From contig OZ017747.1 of assembly GCA_963969365.1 (NCBI GenBank), positions 2,356,001 through 2,420,000 of the forward strand: a DNA stretch of 64,000 bases, read 5' to 3'. Of this stretch, positions 36,064 to 47,600 are shown piece after piece. The first letter of the stretch is position 1, and each line of letters opens with the position of its first letter. The DNA is from Asterochloris sp. CNOR1 (taxonomy: Eukaryota > Chlorophyta > Trebouxiophyceae > Trebouxiales > Trebouxiaceae). Made by a program: the position numbers and the translations under genes. The notes beneath the pieces were generated by a model. That model worked only from the letters and a program-made list of their open reading frames with translations, was not told the DNA's origin and ran no database searches.

Positions 36064-39000
36064 ATGCAGCCAGAGGATCCAACACTGGAGAGGTCATTCA
36101 GGGGACACAAGGATGCTGTCACCACTGTGGCTTTCAATGCCAACATGAAGCAGCTGGTGTCAGGCAGCCTGGATGGCTGCGTGATGGTCTGGAACTTCAA
36201 GCCGCAGCTGCGTGCCTTCCGCTTTGTGGGTCACAAGGTGTGGCGTCATGCCTTCATCAGTAACAGGCATTTCTTGCACATGGTGCATCAGCTGCTCAGT
36301 GCCTACTGACGCATGCTCCTGCTGCAGGCTGCTGTGTACTCTGTGGCTTTCGATGGTGTGAATGGACTTATTGCCTCAGGCTCAAAGGACAAGACGGTTC
36401 GGCTGTGGCATCCCACAGTGTGAGCATGCTCAGCCCTGCCTCTGCATCAGCATCCTGCTGCCTGCCCGAGCAAGGCTTCTTTGAAGTCTGTCGGGTGCTG
36501 CAGGGAGGGGCGGTCCACAGTGCTGAAGGCTCATACAGGCGCAGTTCGCTGTGTGGCCTTTTCTTCTGATGGCAGACTGCTGATCACAGCCTCTGATGAC
36601 AAGACTGTCAAGGTGTGTGCCCAGGCATGCCGCTTAGCAAGCAGCCCAGCTGCATCATCTGTCTGGCAGCTCAGTCCTTAGCTGGGCTGGCTGCAAAGGC
36701 CACAACTGCAGAATGTTTGGAGCAAGCCAGTGCACACCAGACTGTGCTCTTGACTGCCGAGCCTTGGGGGACGACGTGCAAGCAGCGAGGAGCTCCTTTT
36801 GCTGAGCCTTGATGCCGTTTCAGATTGTGGCCGGCCTCTTCTGAGCGCAGAGGAACGTTTACTTGTTTTATGTTAAAAGTTCATCACCATTGCCCCTGAC
36901 GGCGCATCCGACCTGCAGTGCAGGCAGCACAGCAAGCACATACAGTGCGATCATGCCCCTGCTGCAGGTGTGGTCAGTGCCCAGTCAGCGGTTCCAGTTC
37001 ACCCTGTCTGGCCACAGCAACTGGGTGCGGGCCTGCCAGTTCAGTCCAGATGGCAGGCTGGCGGTGTCGGGCGGGGACGATAAGACTGTGCGCGTGTGGG
37101 ACATTCCCACCCGGCAGTGCATCCGCATCTATGATGACCACAGCGGCCATATCAACACTGTGGCTTTTCACCCTGACGGGACCTGCATCGCCTCAGGGGG
37201 CACAGACGATGCCATCAAGGTGCACACTGAGCCTGAGCTGCTGAGGCAAGAACAGCTGCTGCGCTCCAGCATGGAGGGTCAAGTGACAGGATGGGCTGCT
37301 CTGCTCACCAGTGTAGTGTGCAGGGTGCTGTGCACAGGGGGCATGCATCGCCTCAGGGGGCAAAGACAATGGCTCAAAGCGCCCACCCAGCCTGCAGCTG
37401 CACAAGCTGCTGCTAGCAGCGTAGAGGACATGCATTGCCTCAGGGGCCACACTTGATGCTGTCCATGTGCCCCCTGATGGTTGCCCAATGACAGGGGCCC
37501 TCAGCCCAAATGCTCTGCTGGAGCTGTGCTCACACCTGTGGCACTAGCCAGGATGATCCCTGCCATGCAGCCAGCATCAGCTGCTGCTGCACCTGGCGGT
37601 GAAGTAGTGAGTCTGGGAGTCCATTCCGCTCACTGCTGAGGCCCTCCATGTGCTGCAAAGATGAGTTGACCGGCCGCGGCAAATCAATGGCTGCAAAATG
37701 TGCTGAAGTTTGACCGCACGTGCTGAAGCTGGGCTAGCCAATGCACCTGCACACAACACTCATGCACAGGCCAGCTGCCCGCCTGCAGGTGTGGGATGTG
37801 CGTTCCAATCAACTGGTGCAGCACTACAGCGCACACGGCGGCCCTGTGACGCGCATAGCGTTCCACCCCAGTGGCGACTTCCTGCTGTCATCCTCTCTGG
37901 ACAGCACGCTCAAGGTCAGCGCCCACTCATGTCTGTGCTGGGCACAGCCTCACAGTGGTGCAGCTTACTCATAGCAAGGCGCTGGTCGGCCCAGCACAGC
38001 CCCTTGCTGCGCAAATGGGCCCAGCAGTGACTTCCTGCTGTCAGCCTCTCGAGACAGCACATTGGAGGTCATACTGCAGACCTGTTTGTGGCCTGCTGGA
38101 AAATCAGCGGCTGGCTCAGCAACAGCAGCATCCTTGTTTGTGCAGCTAATGCTACAGTAGAAGCCCAGCCACGCCGAAAGCGCCGGCAGCAGTCAGGGTT
38201 TCCAATCAGCCTGTTCATACGCAGGCCTCCTCCTGGTGATGCAGCCTGCTCATGGCATGGTGCGCCGTGGATGCATCAAAGCAGTCGGGACTTACACCTT
38301 GGCACAACCCCTTCTGCTGCTGTTCCGTCTGGCGTGGGGCAGAGGCCTCCCAGCCAGTCAGTCCTGCAAGCTTCACTGCATGACCCACGATGCAGGGGCT
38401 GATTCAGGCTGGCGTGCAGGTGTGGGACCTGAGGGAGGGCCAGCTGCTGTACACGCTGCATGGCCACGAGGGCCCCACATATGGAGTGGCCTTCAGCCCC
38501 GCAGGCGACTTCTTTGCCTCTGGCAGCGGTGATGAGCAGGTGGGCAACTGCCGCCCAGCCTGACTGCACTTGGGGTCTACAGATGTTACCGCCATCCCTT
38601 TGTGGCAGCGTATCCAGCCTGCAGCATGTGGGGCACAAGTCTCTCCATGCAGGTGCTGGGGTGATGCGCACTGTCTCATGCCACCTGCTCAGCGCCCTGC
38701 AGGTGCTCGTGTGGCGCACAAACTTTGATCGCGTCCTGGAGGACTATGTGCTCACAGCCACGCGCCCAGCAGCAGCAGCTGAGCGCGTGAAGGCTGCCCT
38801 GCGCGTCCCAGCACCTCAGGTGGCAGCCTCGGTGGCCCCGCATGGCCTGCCGGCAGACAAGGTCACAGGCCACTACACGGCACCACCGGACAGGGCACTA
38901 GCGTACAACCTGCACGCCAGCACAGACACAGGCGCGGTGCGTGCAGCATCGAGGAGGAACTCCCCCACCAGGCCTGCTGTGCGGCCTCAGTCCTCCTCGA

Positions 39001-39664
39001 TGCAGCAGCCGCGCCAGGTGTCCCCGTCCCGTGTCAACCCAGTGCTGCGCAGCACAGGGTGCGGGCCTGCCACCCTACCAGGCTCCCCCGGACAGAGGGG
39101 TCGAGCCTCTGCAACCAGCCCTGCACAGCCACCTGCAGAGGCAGCTGGTTCGGAGTCTGCCATCTTGTGGGGCCCAGACGATGGTGCAGGGCCATCTGAG
39201 CAGGGGGATGGGAGCCATGAGGTCTTCGTGCCGCCGCCCATGAACCTGGCAGACATGCCGGAGGCGCTCTCGGCCACTTTGCAGCACATCGTGGGTCGCG
39301 CACCCCACCCGAGCATCTGCTACTGCGCATGAGCCTGTGGACAGGCCAGAGGCACTGTCAAGGATGACGTGCCATGCTGAGCCTGTGCTGCTTCAGGCAT
39401 ACATGCATGCTGGTTGCAGGGCCTCTCATCTCGTTGCTGCCTGAGATGCTTGAGAAGAGGAAGCGTGCCTTGCTGCCGATCCCATGACACAAAGGTGTGG
39501 CAACCCTGGCCTGCAGTTGCTGCTTCCTGCAGGTCGGCCAGTTGGATATGCTGACTCAGACAATGAGCCTCATAGAGGAGCGCTTGACCATGAGTGAGGA
39601 CAAGGTGCAGCGTCTGGGAGACAATGTGGCAACGCTCATGTCGAGGCAGCGAGACACCCTTTGA
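36064..39664 (+). CDS. POC1: POC1 centriolar protein (seven WD40 repeats)
   Basis: Centriole/basal body structural protein. Eight exons (36064-36237, 36328-36419, 36504-36612, 36968-37219, 37789-37914, 38420-38539, 38703-39290, 39533-39664) total 1593 nt or 530 residues. Seven WD repeats are visible, opening with RGHKDAV, GHKAAVYSV, KAHTGAV, SGHSNWV, DDHSGHI, SAHGGPV and HGHEGPT, several ending DDKTVRVWD-like. A Pro/Ser/Arg-rich linker follows. The last exon ([20 protein letters not shown] and on) is a short coiled coil, the conserved POC1 C-terminal domain that separates POC1 from generic WD proteins. Five of seven downstream exons start with GT after the acceptor. The introns after 37219 and 37914 hold echoes of the exon ends. 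Confidence 0.92.
37341..37480. repeat. Two intronic echoes of POC1 exon 4 end
   Basis: The exon end tgcatcgcctcagggggcac (37184) recurs as tgcatcgcctcagggggcaa (37344) and as tgcattgcctcaggggccac (37431), each followed by a degenerate version of gatgccatcaag. The first copy matches 26 of 30 bases by hand. Both copies have lost the donor GT context. Confidence 0.85.
38030..38082. repeat. Intronic echo of POC1 exon 5 end with its donor
   Basis: cccagcagtgacttcctgct then gtcagcctctc (38030-38060) and gacagcac...gaggtca match the exon end cccagtggcgacttcctgct then gtcatcctctc...gacagcac...aaggtca (37867-37919), about 163 bp upstream. The copied region includes the exon-intron border (AAGGTCAGC becomes GAGGTCATA). 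Confidence 0.85.
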
Positions 39665-39713
39665 TGACCTGACTGTATGAACAATCCAGGCCGGCTGTTC
39701 AGGCTGGCAGTTT

Positions 39714-39718
39714 TGTAA
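39714..39718 (+). terminator. Probable polyadenylation signal of POC1 (TGTAA)
   Basis: TGTAA 50 bp after the POC1 stop codon, in the chlorophyte consensus. The convergent Arg/Gly-rich gene stops only 38 bp further on. Confidence 0.55.
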
Positions 39719-39755
39719 CCTGTTTATGTGGACTCTGAAGCAAGTGCAGCTGCAT

Positions 39756-41457
39756 TCATGTCCGTGTGTTCAGCACAGAGGCTTGTAGGGGTGTCAGCAG
39801 GAAGTAACCATGCTGGGAGGGCTGCACCAGATCAGCCTGGCTGGCCTGTGCAAGCAGCTGCAGCGACTCTTCAAAGGCAGGCATATTCAGGGCTGGCAAG
39901 GCGGTCGTCCATGGCTGGTCATCTGCCACCAGAGGGTGCATGTATGCAGTCGAGATGTGGGGCATGCTGCGCACGGGGCCTGTGCTGCCGGTGGTGCTGC
40001 TGTTGGCGATGGCCTGGAGGCGCTCATACAGCCTGGGGGGCACCATCCCCTCAGACACCTGCAGCTGCTGCGCGACGTGCTTCAGGCGGTTGGCCTCGCT
40101 GTTCTTGCGGCGCTCCAGCAGCGTGGGATCCACAAAGGGGCGGCGCGGGCCGCCAGGGGCGCCTGCCCGCGGGTTGGACCCCACAGGAGGAGGCGGCTGG
40201 GGGGCCCCAGGCGCTGCCGGCGGGCCCATGCTGCCCTCTGCCCCAGGCACTGGCTGGCCCCTGGAGAAGGGCTGCGGCTCTAGGGCAGCGCCCTCGCCCA
40301 GCCCCAGCTCTGAGCCGAGCGGCGCAAACATGCCCCCCCTGCCAGGAAGTCCCCGGCCACGGAAGGCAGGGCCGCCCCGGCCCCGAGCCCCATCAAATCT
40401 GCCGCCGGCGGCCTCGCGGCCGCCAAATCGGCCTCCCATGCGACCCCCCCCGCGGGGCGGGAACTGGCTGCTGTCCCCGCCCCTGCTGCCATGCATGCCT
40501 GCATCTGCGCTGCGGTTCGAGCCCCAGTCGCCACCAGAGGTGCGCCCGCCTCCCTGCCAGCCAAAGCCGCGCCCGCCTTCGCCTGGGAGGCCACGCCCTC
40601 TGCCGCGCATGGGGGCCCCGCCTCTGCACATGGACGAAGCAGTGACCTGGTCAGGGCTTTGTACCTGCGGACGTGCTCAAGCAGGCTCTGCAATGCAAGG
40701 AGGACCTCACTCAGCGGCAGTGCAGAGCAGAGCCTAGCAAGGCCTGTGTGGGGTTGCCACCCTTCAGGTGATATTGCCACGCAGGGGATCACAAGCCAAT
40801 CTGCAGCAGCTGCAGGCCGGGTCAAGTCGAGCTTCAGTAGCTGCTGGCAAGCACGAGAGCTGAACTATGCTGCATCCCTGAAGCGACCAATAGCTGGAGA
40901 GGTCAACAGAGGCGTTGGGCTTCAGCGGCACCCTCTGTATGCACCCTCCCACACAGTGCTCACCAGCAGCAACAGGCAGTATGGCATACTTGCCTGCCAA
41001 AGCCGCCCCTGTCAGACCCAAAGCCTCTTCCTGGAGCAGCACTCCTGTCCTGCCACCCATCGCCTGCTGAGCCGCGCTGGTCTGTGCCCTGTTGTGCTGC
41101 AAACCGCCCGCTCTGGCGGTCATGCTCCCTGCTGCCTTGAACTCTTTCATCCTGTTGTGACCTGGCATCGTGCACATCCCTGCATGCAAAGCAGGCAAAG
41201 TGAGTTGAAAGGCCATCTTGTTAGTGCGTCACACGTGCAAGGTGCAAGCAGACTGACCTGGAGTGGGCGTCAGCATGCCTGCTCCTTTCTACATGGCCTG
41301 CAGTGAAGCACGCACGCAGCTAAGAACTCAAAAGTATAGCCTCAGGCAACATGAAGAGCTCAGTCAAGTGCTGACCAAAATCATCTCTTCTTCGCTTGCT
41401 CTCCCTGGACGTGTCATGATCGTCATCCCTTGTCCTCCTCCTGTCGTGCCTGTCCAT
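39756..41457 (-). CDS. Arg/Gly-rich (RGG) protein, likely RNA-binding
   Basis: The C-terminal exon (39756-40623, complement) encodes 288 residues. It begins with an RGG/GRG low-complexity region (RGGAPMRGRGRG, RGGGRMGGRFGG, RGRGGPAFRGRGLPGRGG), followed by a Pro-rich stretch and then an ordered-looking segment, DPTLLERRKNSEANRLKH then VAQQLQVSEGMVPPRLYERL. The exon before it (40994-41179) is Gln/Arg/Asp-rich, ends DRGGFGR and joins in frame through an apparent GC-AG intron (CAG then GCAAGT). RGG motifs usually bind RNA and are arginine-methylated. The N-terminus is unsettled. ATG at 41457 opens MDRHDRRRTRDDDHD and an Arg/Asp-rich exon, but its donor phase does not fit the next exon, so an exon may be missing. 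I do not recognise the family. Confidence 0.65.
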
Positions 41458-41661
41458 GTTGGCAGACTAAATTGTCAGACGGCCGCTGACCTAAGTCGGG
41501 AGTCCTGATCTGTGCCTCTGCCAAAAGAGCGGATGCAAGGCCTGTCACATGGGTGACTGGAATTGATTCGTGCTTTCTAGCATTGAAGAGCAGCAGATCC
41601 CCATTCTGATTGCTTTCAGGGCCAGCACAATTAGTATTGATGCCATCCACAGCTCAGCGCA
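41458..41661. promoter_or_regulatory. Divergent region RGG protein / ATXR3-like
   Basis: About 200 bp between tentative start codons. No TATA box or other recognisable element is seen. Both neighbouring starts are uncertain. Confidence 0.3.
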
Positions 41662-44600
41662 ATGTGGACTCGATTGCCCAGGGCCAGCACGTCGGCTGCA
41701 TGGGCCTTTCGGGAAGGGGAGGCACCAGCTGTTGTGCCCAACACAGCACCGGTGCACCAGCAGTCCCTGCTGCTGGATGTGGTGCAGCAGCTGATCGCCC
41801 TGGACACACAGGGCGCATTCACGGGGCAGTTGACTGAGGATGGGCGCATCGGTGCAGATGGTCCCGTGACGCATGTCAATCTCAGGCAAGTTGGACAGCT
41901 GTTTGAGGAGCAGCTTGCTGTTGCTGGTGGCAGGCAGAGGTGGCTTCAGGTCTCTTGGACAAGTCACACACTGTGCCGCCGGCAGACCCTGCATCTGGCG
42001 TCAGCAATCAAGCTTGGCAACAAATGAACATGCATGCGTAGGCTCTGCTGATGACAGGGTTCTGGTGCTTGTAGCACCAGTGCCTATAGCCATGCATGTC
42101 GCTAAAGACCTCAGGGGTAGGCTCACCAGAAGTGTTGTGAGCCGCCTGCAGCACCCTCCAAGATTGCTGCGAGGGCCTTGCATGAAGCGCACAGCAGGCT
42201 ACTGCAGGCTGCATGCAACCACCTCAATGTGGAACTGCCTGCAGCACCATTGAGGCGCGCTGCCAGGACCCAGCGTATGGAGCCCAACGGGCCGCTGCAG
42301 ACTTGCGGGCCATGTGTGACACCTGCCTCCTGGCCTGGTGGGGCTGCGACCCCAATGCAGCAGCAGCTGTCAGCGCCCTGCAGGCCAGCGGCAATACACT
42401 GCTGGGGGACCTTGAAGAGGCAGAAAGAGTCATGGCCGGCCAGTCACAGGGCCCAGCCTGGGCAGATGACTTCTGGCAGCAGGTGAAAACTGCCCTTTGT
42501 TGTAGCACGCTGCCACAGCAGGTGTTCCAGCTATCCATTTTTCAAATCAGTGTTACTCCTCTGTGTGGGGCCCACAAGCAACTCCTTAGTACTTCGCTTG
42601 CGAGCTACTCATCAATTCGTGGAAGAGCAATTGCCGATCAGAAAGTCCTAAATGCAGGTACCTAATCCCATGCAGCTGCTGCCGCTGCCTTATGATGGGG
42701 CGCCACAGCAGCAGCACAGGGTTAGGCACAGCGCACCGCAGGGCCTGGATGCGCTCCTCTCTCAGGCTGACAAGAGGGCGGCCGAGGAGAGGGCAAAGGC
42801 CAGAAAGCGATCTGCCGAGGCTGCAGGTGGGTGACCTCTCCACAGGCGCCTCATGTCACATCTCATGTTGTTGGTCGACTGCTGCATCCTGCAGCATGTG
42901 CAAGCCTTGGAAAGCGATAACAGTCAGGCTGCTTCTGCCTGCTGCAGAGCTCAGGACCAGATCAGGGGGAGCCAAGAAGGACAAGAGGCGCCCGTCCAGC
43001 AGCCGTCAAACACCAACGCCAGAAGAGGGGCTGCCCAGCAGACTCCAGCGCAGACTGGCAGCCTTTCTTCTGGACCTGGCTGCGAAGGTGTGACAAATCC
43101 GCTCGAAAGCCTCTCGCAGGCAGCTTTCTCTGCATGATCTTGCTGAGGAGCACATGAACTGCATCACAGGCAGACCAGCAGCTTTGAACCTCAAAAGGGC
43201 TGTCGGTAACAGGGAGAATCTCAGTGCTGCAGGCACAGTATGGAGGACAACAGCATGCACTGGACAAGGTCAGCACTGTGCATCCAAGGGGTGGCACATT
43301 TCAGCCCAAGGCCTGCTGCATGGCCTCCTGCTGCTTACCACCCGCACACACAATTGCATCGAGAACACAACACATATTTTTGGTGCGTGCCCCACCAGAT
43401 GCGCCCCACTTGTATGCAGCATCTGGTGCACGGCTCTGATCCTGCACTGACTGCATGCCAGGCAGCATGACCAAATGCCAGGCAGCTTGGCTGCATGCAG
43501 TGCGCCAGAGGGCACACACGCCTTCTCCAGCTCTGCAGGTTGCATGGCGGCATGCAGATCAGATCCAGTCCACCCAGACTTGGGAGCTGGTCAAGGACTT
43601 CCACATTGAGCTGGACCCCATTGCACAGCGCCTGCTGGCTGGGGACAGCTATCAGGGAATCCAAGAGATGCTGGAGGACGTAGAGGATGCCTGCTCCACT
43701 GCTGCACAGCACTTCAGTGATGCACAGGTGGGCCAAACCATGCTGTGCCACGCCTGTGCCTTGTCTCCGCTTGCATGCCTCCAGCACACAGTGCTTCTCA
43801 GGTGGGTCAGGCCACTCGTGACGTCCCAAGCAGCTGCCTTGCTTCAGCTGCATGCCTGGTGATTGAGAAATGTAAGCATCGATCTGGGCCCTCAACACCA
43901 GCACTGCAGGTGCAAGTTGCCTCTGCCCGTACAGCCTGCCACGCTGGGTCCCAAAGCTTTGCCAGGGAGCAGGCTGCCTTCTGCCGACGCAACCTGCTGC
44001 CTGCAGCCAGCAGGCTCTGGCATTCGCAGGAGCAAGATCCTAGGGGCTGCAGACCAGCTGCTGCAGCAGGTACAGAAGGCTGTGGCTGCCATGTGTGCTG
44101 CCTCTGGGCATGACCGTGCTCCTGCGGGGCCAGCCAAGCCCCAGGGACCCCAGCTGCCAGCCTCCATCACATCCAACATGGAGCCCTTCAAACTGGGAAC
44201 CTGGCAGCAGCACGTCTTTGCCCGCAAGTGAGTGTGCCTCTTGTATACCTCTTACTCGGACTGTCCGCCCTCAGTCGTGCAGCAGCATCCCTCTGCAAGC
44301 ATGAAACGCCTGCACAGGCCCCCTTGCTCAGAGTTCATGCTGTCGGAGGGGCTGAGCCAAGAGTGCAGGGACCACCTGCAGATGCAAGCGTCCTCCTGCA
44401 GCTGCAGGTCATATGTGCACTTGACTGACTTTGACATACATGAGGAGCATGACCTGCTCCGCTGGAAGCTGGAGACTGCCAAAGGGGGCGGCTGCTCAGG
44501 TTGGTCTCCTCTGTTTGCACAGCAAGCACCACCTTGGGCATTGTAAGGGCTTGCTGCTTTAGGCTGCAGACATGATTTGTCAAGATGCTCCTCTGGGGGG

Positions 44601-47600
44601 CCACAGCTCAAGGCGCAGGACTCTGAGTTGCAAAACTTACCTGGGCTCCCGACCTGGGCACAGCCATGTGCACGCCTTTACAAGCTGGCAGTCAGCAAGG
44701 CCAACCATGCCCCTGCTCCCTGCTGCAGGCCAGCACTGCACGGCGCAGGGAGGCTTAGGCACTTTCACTGCAGATGCTGCCACCTTCAGCACTGGGTGTG
44801 CATGCCTGACGCGGAACACAGAGTGCGATCAGCAGTGTGCATGCCATGCCACCGGGCAGTGCACGAATTGTGCTGTGTCGGAGCGCAGGGTCTTGCTGCT
44901 GGGCACTGATGTTCAAGAGGTGGGCGCTGGATGTCTCAGGCTATGCAGCCATGCTCATGTAACAGCAGCACAGCTTTGCGGCTGCTGCCTGCCAAGTCAT
45001 GGGCAGCAGTGACCTCCTGCAGCGGTCTCAGAGACATCTGGCTTAATCAGGCAGGAAGCCCAACCTAGCAGGGCCTGCCTGTAGCAGCATGCAGGCTTGA
45101 ACACGCTGATCCAGCAAGAGTGTTGCCCCAGAGTCTGTTTTGTAGCTGTTTAGCATGTCTGCCTTGGGTGCAGGTGGACACATGGGGGTTTGACTGCTAC
45201 ACTCGCAAAAACATTCATGATGGTGAGGCTTCAGCAAAAGCTTCTGTTCTGTTGTAATGCTTGCTGCCGGCCGGAGAGGACTCTGCAGTCCACTGATAAA
45301 TGATTGCTGGTGCCTGCTGTGGGGTTTTTGCAAAGTCTGCTGTAAGGGCAGCTTGCGATGCATAGCTTTGAAGCGAAAGAGGTGCTCTGGCATGCTGCAG
45401 CGGTGCTGAGCAGCGGAGCCTTTGGGTTCTGGAGCATAGAGGCAGCATCTGAACTTCAGAAGCAGGCCTCAAAAGCTGCTGATGCAGCCACAGAGGAGCC
45501 AGTCCAGGTATGTGGCAGAAGGCATCAAGCGATGATGAACCTCATTGCATTGGGCCAGTTCATGTAAAAACTGCAATGATTATGATGCTGTGTTCTGCCA
45601 TCTGCCGAACCAAGGGTCTTGGAGTGCCAGGCAAACCTCCTTTGAGGACCACACCAAGCTGGCAAGCAGTCAGTTTCTGCTGACTCCTAGAGGCCTTGCT
45701 GGCAGGTCCATAGCCTGCGTGCATCAGGCTGTTCATCCAGCCCTGGTGACACGGTGGACAGCAGGAGTGCCCTGGCAGCAACCACAGCGAGCAACCTGGA
45801 TGCAGCCACGCCTGCAGGTGGGGGGCATCGTTCATCACCTTTAGTATGGAGGAGTGGATTCAGGGCCATAACAGATGCCCGCCTTGATTTGTGCTTGACG
45901 CCTCTTGTGAGCTCAGCAGGTGACCTTCAGACATCACCTGGCAGGTTGCGTTCCGAATGATGCAGGGCAGGCCATGAGCATGGAGCAGCACCACCAGCAG
46001 CAACAAGAGCTTGAGACGCAGGGTGCTCTGATGGAGCAGCCGCCTGCTGCTGCTGGCATGCCTCCAACAACAGTTGGGCTTGGTGGGCAGGCAGAACATG
46101 TGCGACAAGACAAAAGCCCTTGTCAGGAGCGTCCAAACTCCTCTGCCGCAAGCAATGCCATCAGCGCTCAGCTGCTGCCAGACCTAGCTCAGGCAGCTGC
46201 TGTCAATGCTGCGGTGGAGCAGAGAGTGGCCACCTGGGTTGAGAACAAGCTGATTCCAGCTATCAACAGCCAGGTAGGCTATTGCTGCTGCCCAGAAGTC
46301 CTGCACCTGCAGCATGCTCAGGCGTGTACAGAGACCCACTTTGGCAGCGTTTCAGCAATGCTTAAGCAAGGAAGTTCAACGACATGTCTTTAGCATGCGG
46401 CTTGGGCAAGTCAGAATGATCAACATCAGGAGTGTCTTCTGGCCGGACCACCACCCCTCTGGCAATGCATCGTGGTGGGCTTGGTGCAGGGGTCGCATGC
46501 ATGGGACATCCTCAATGCCCTGGCGGCAGTGCAGGCAGACGCGGGCATCACAGGGGACGCTGCCGGCCTCAGGGCTGCCTATGCTGTTGAGAAACGCGTG
46601 AAACAGGTGAGGTGCCTGGGCAGCACTGCTAGATGTAAGCTGGGCCCAATGCTGACATGCAGGCTTTGCCCCGCCCTTGTGCAGCTTCTGCGCAACTTTT
46701 GTTCCAGACAAGCAGCATGCTCTTTGCACTGGCTGTCCTGCTGCGTCAGCAGCGCAGCTGACTGCTGCTGTTCCCTGAGCCAGCGCGCAGCAGCAGCCTC
46801 TGCTGGTGCCACATCCCACCCACTTGCTACAGCACAAGCCTGCTTGGGGTGCAGGTGGGGCATGACTACTTCCGGGTGCACCCCAAGGGCGTGGGCCTAG
46901 TGTGCACTCGCAGGGGCGGTCTGCCGCCCCTGACATTGGTGGAGGAGTACCTGGGTGAACTGCATCCGCCCTGGCGCTGGGCCGAGATACAGGTGGGGGC
47001 CACCTGCCATGTGAAGGACTGCTGAACAGTGTGAGGGTGCTGGCTCTGCCAGCCATGCAAGCCATTGGGGGCCGTCACCCGCCCCGGAGCAAGGCCACCA
47101 TGCAGGTGACTTGTTGAGACCCTCACGTCTGAGGATTGCTGTGCACTCGAGTCACCCTGGAAAAAACGCTGTGAGGAGCTGCACCAGCCCTGGTGCCAAG
47201 CCGAGGTGCAGGTGCGGGCCCCAGCACTGTACACCAATTGTTGTTTGGGTCAATTCAATGCAGGCTGTGTAAACAGAGCAGGGCATGGCCCACGCCGAGT
47301 CCACAATCTGGCGGCAGCTATGCTTGTGCAGTCCCTGCCATGCATTTGGGAGCACCCTGCCATCCTTCCTGAGAAGTTCACAAGTGTTGCAAGTGCAGCA
47401 CTGGGCCTCTGTCGTGCCTGCTCTGCTGTGGCAGCTCACCCTCCTGCCGTCCTGCAGGAGGCCAGCAAGCACAGCAGCGATGAGCTCCCAGACTTTTACA
47501 ACATTGTCCTGGAGCGGCCGAGGGATGATCCCAAGGGCTACGATGTCCTGTTCATTGATGCAGCCCAGAAGTTGAGCTCAGGGGCCCTGCTGTCAGCCCA

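Noticed and set aside
39728-40645. Plus-strand 305-codon open frame opposite the RGG gene
   Set aside because: Pro/Ala/Arg/Cys-rich shadow of the Gly/Arg-rich coding exon on the other strand.
43425-43500. Mobile element from repeated atgccaggcagc
   Set aside because: A short two-copy direct repeat inside an intron with no other element features.
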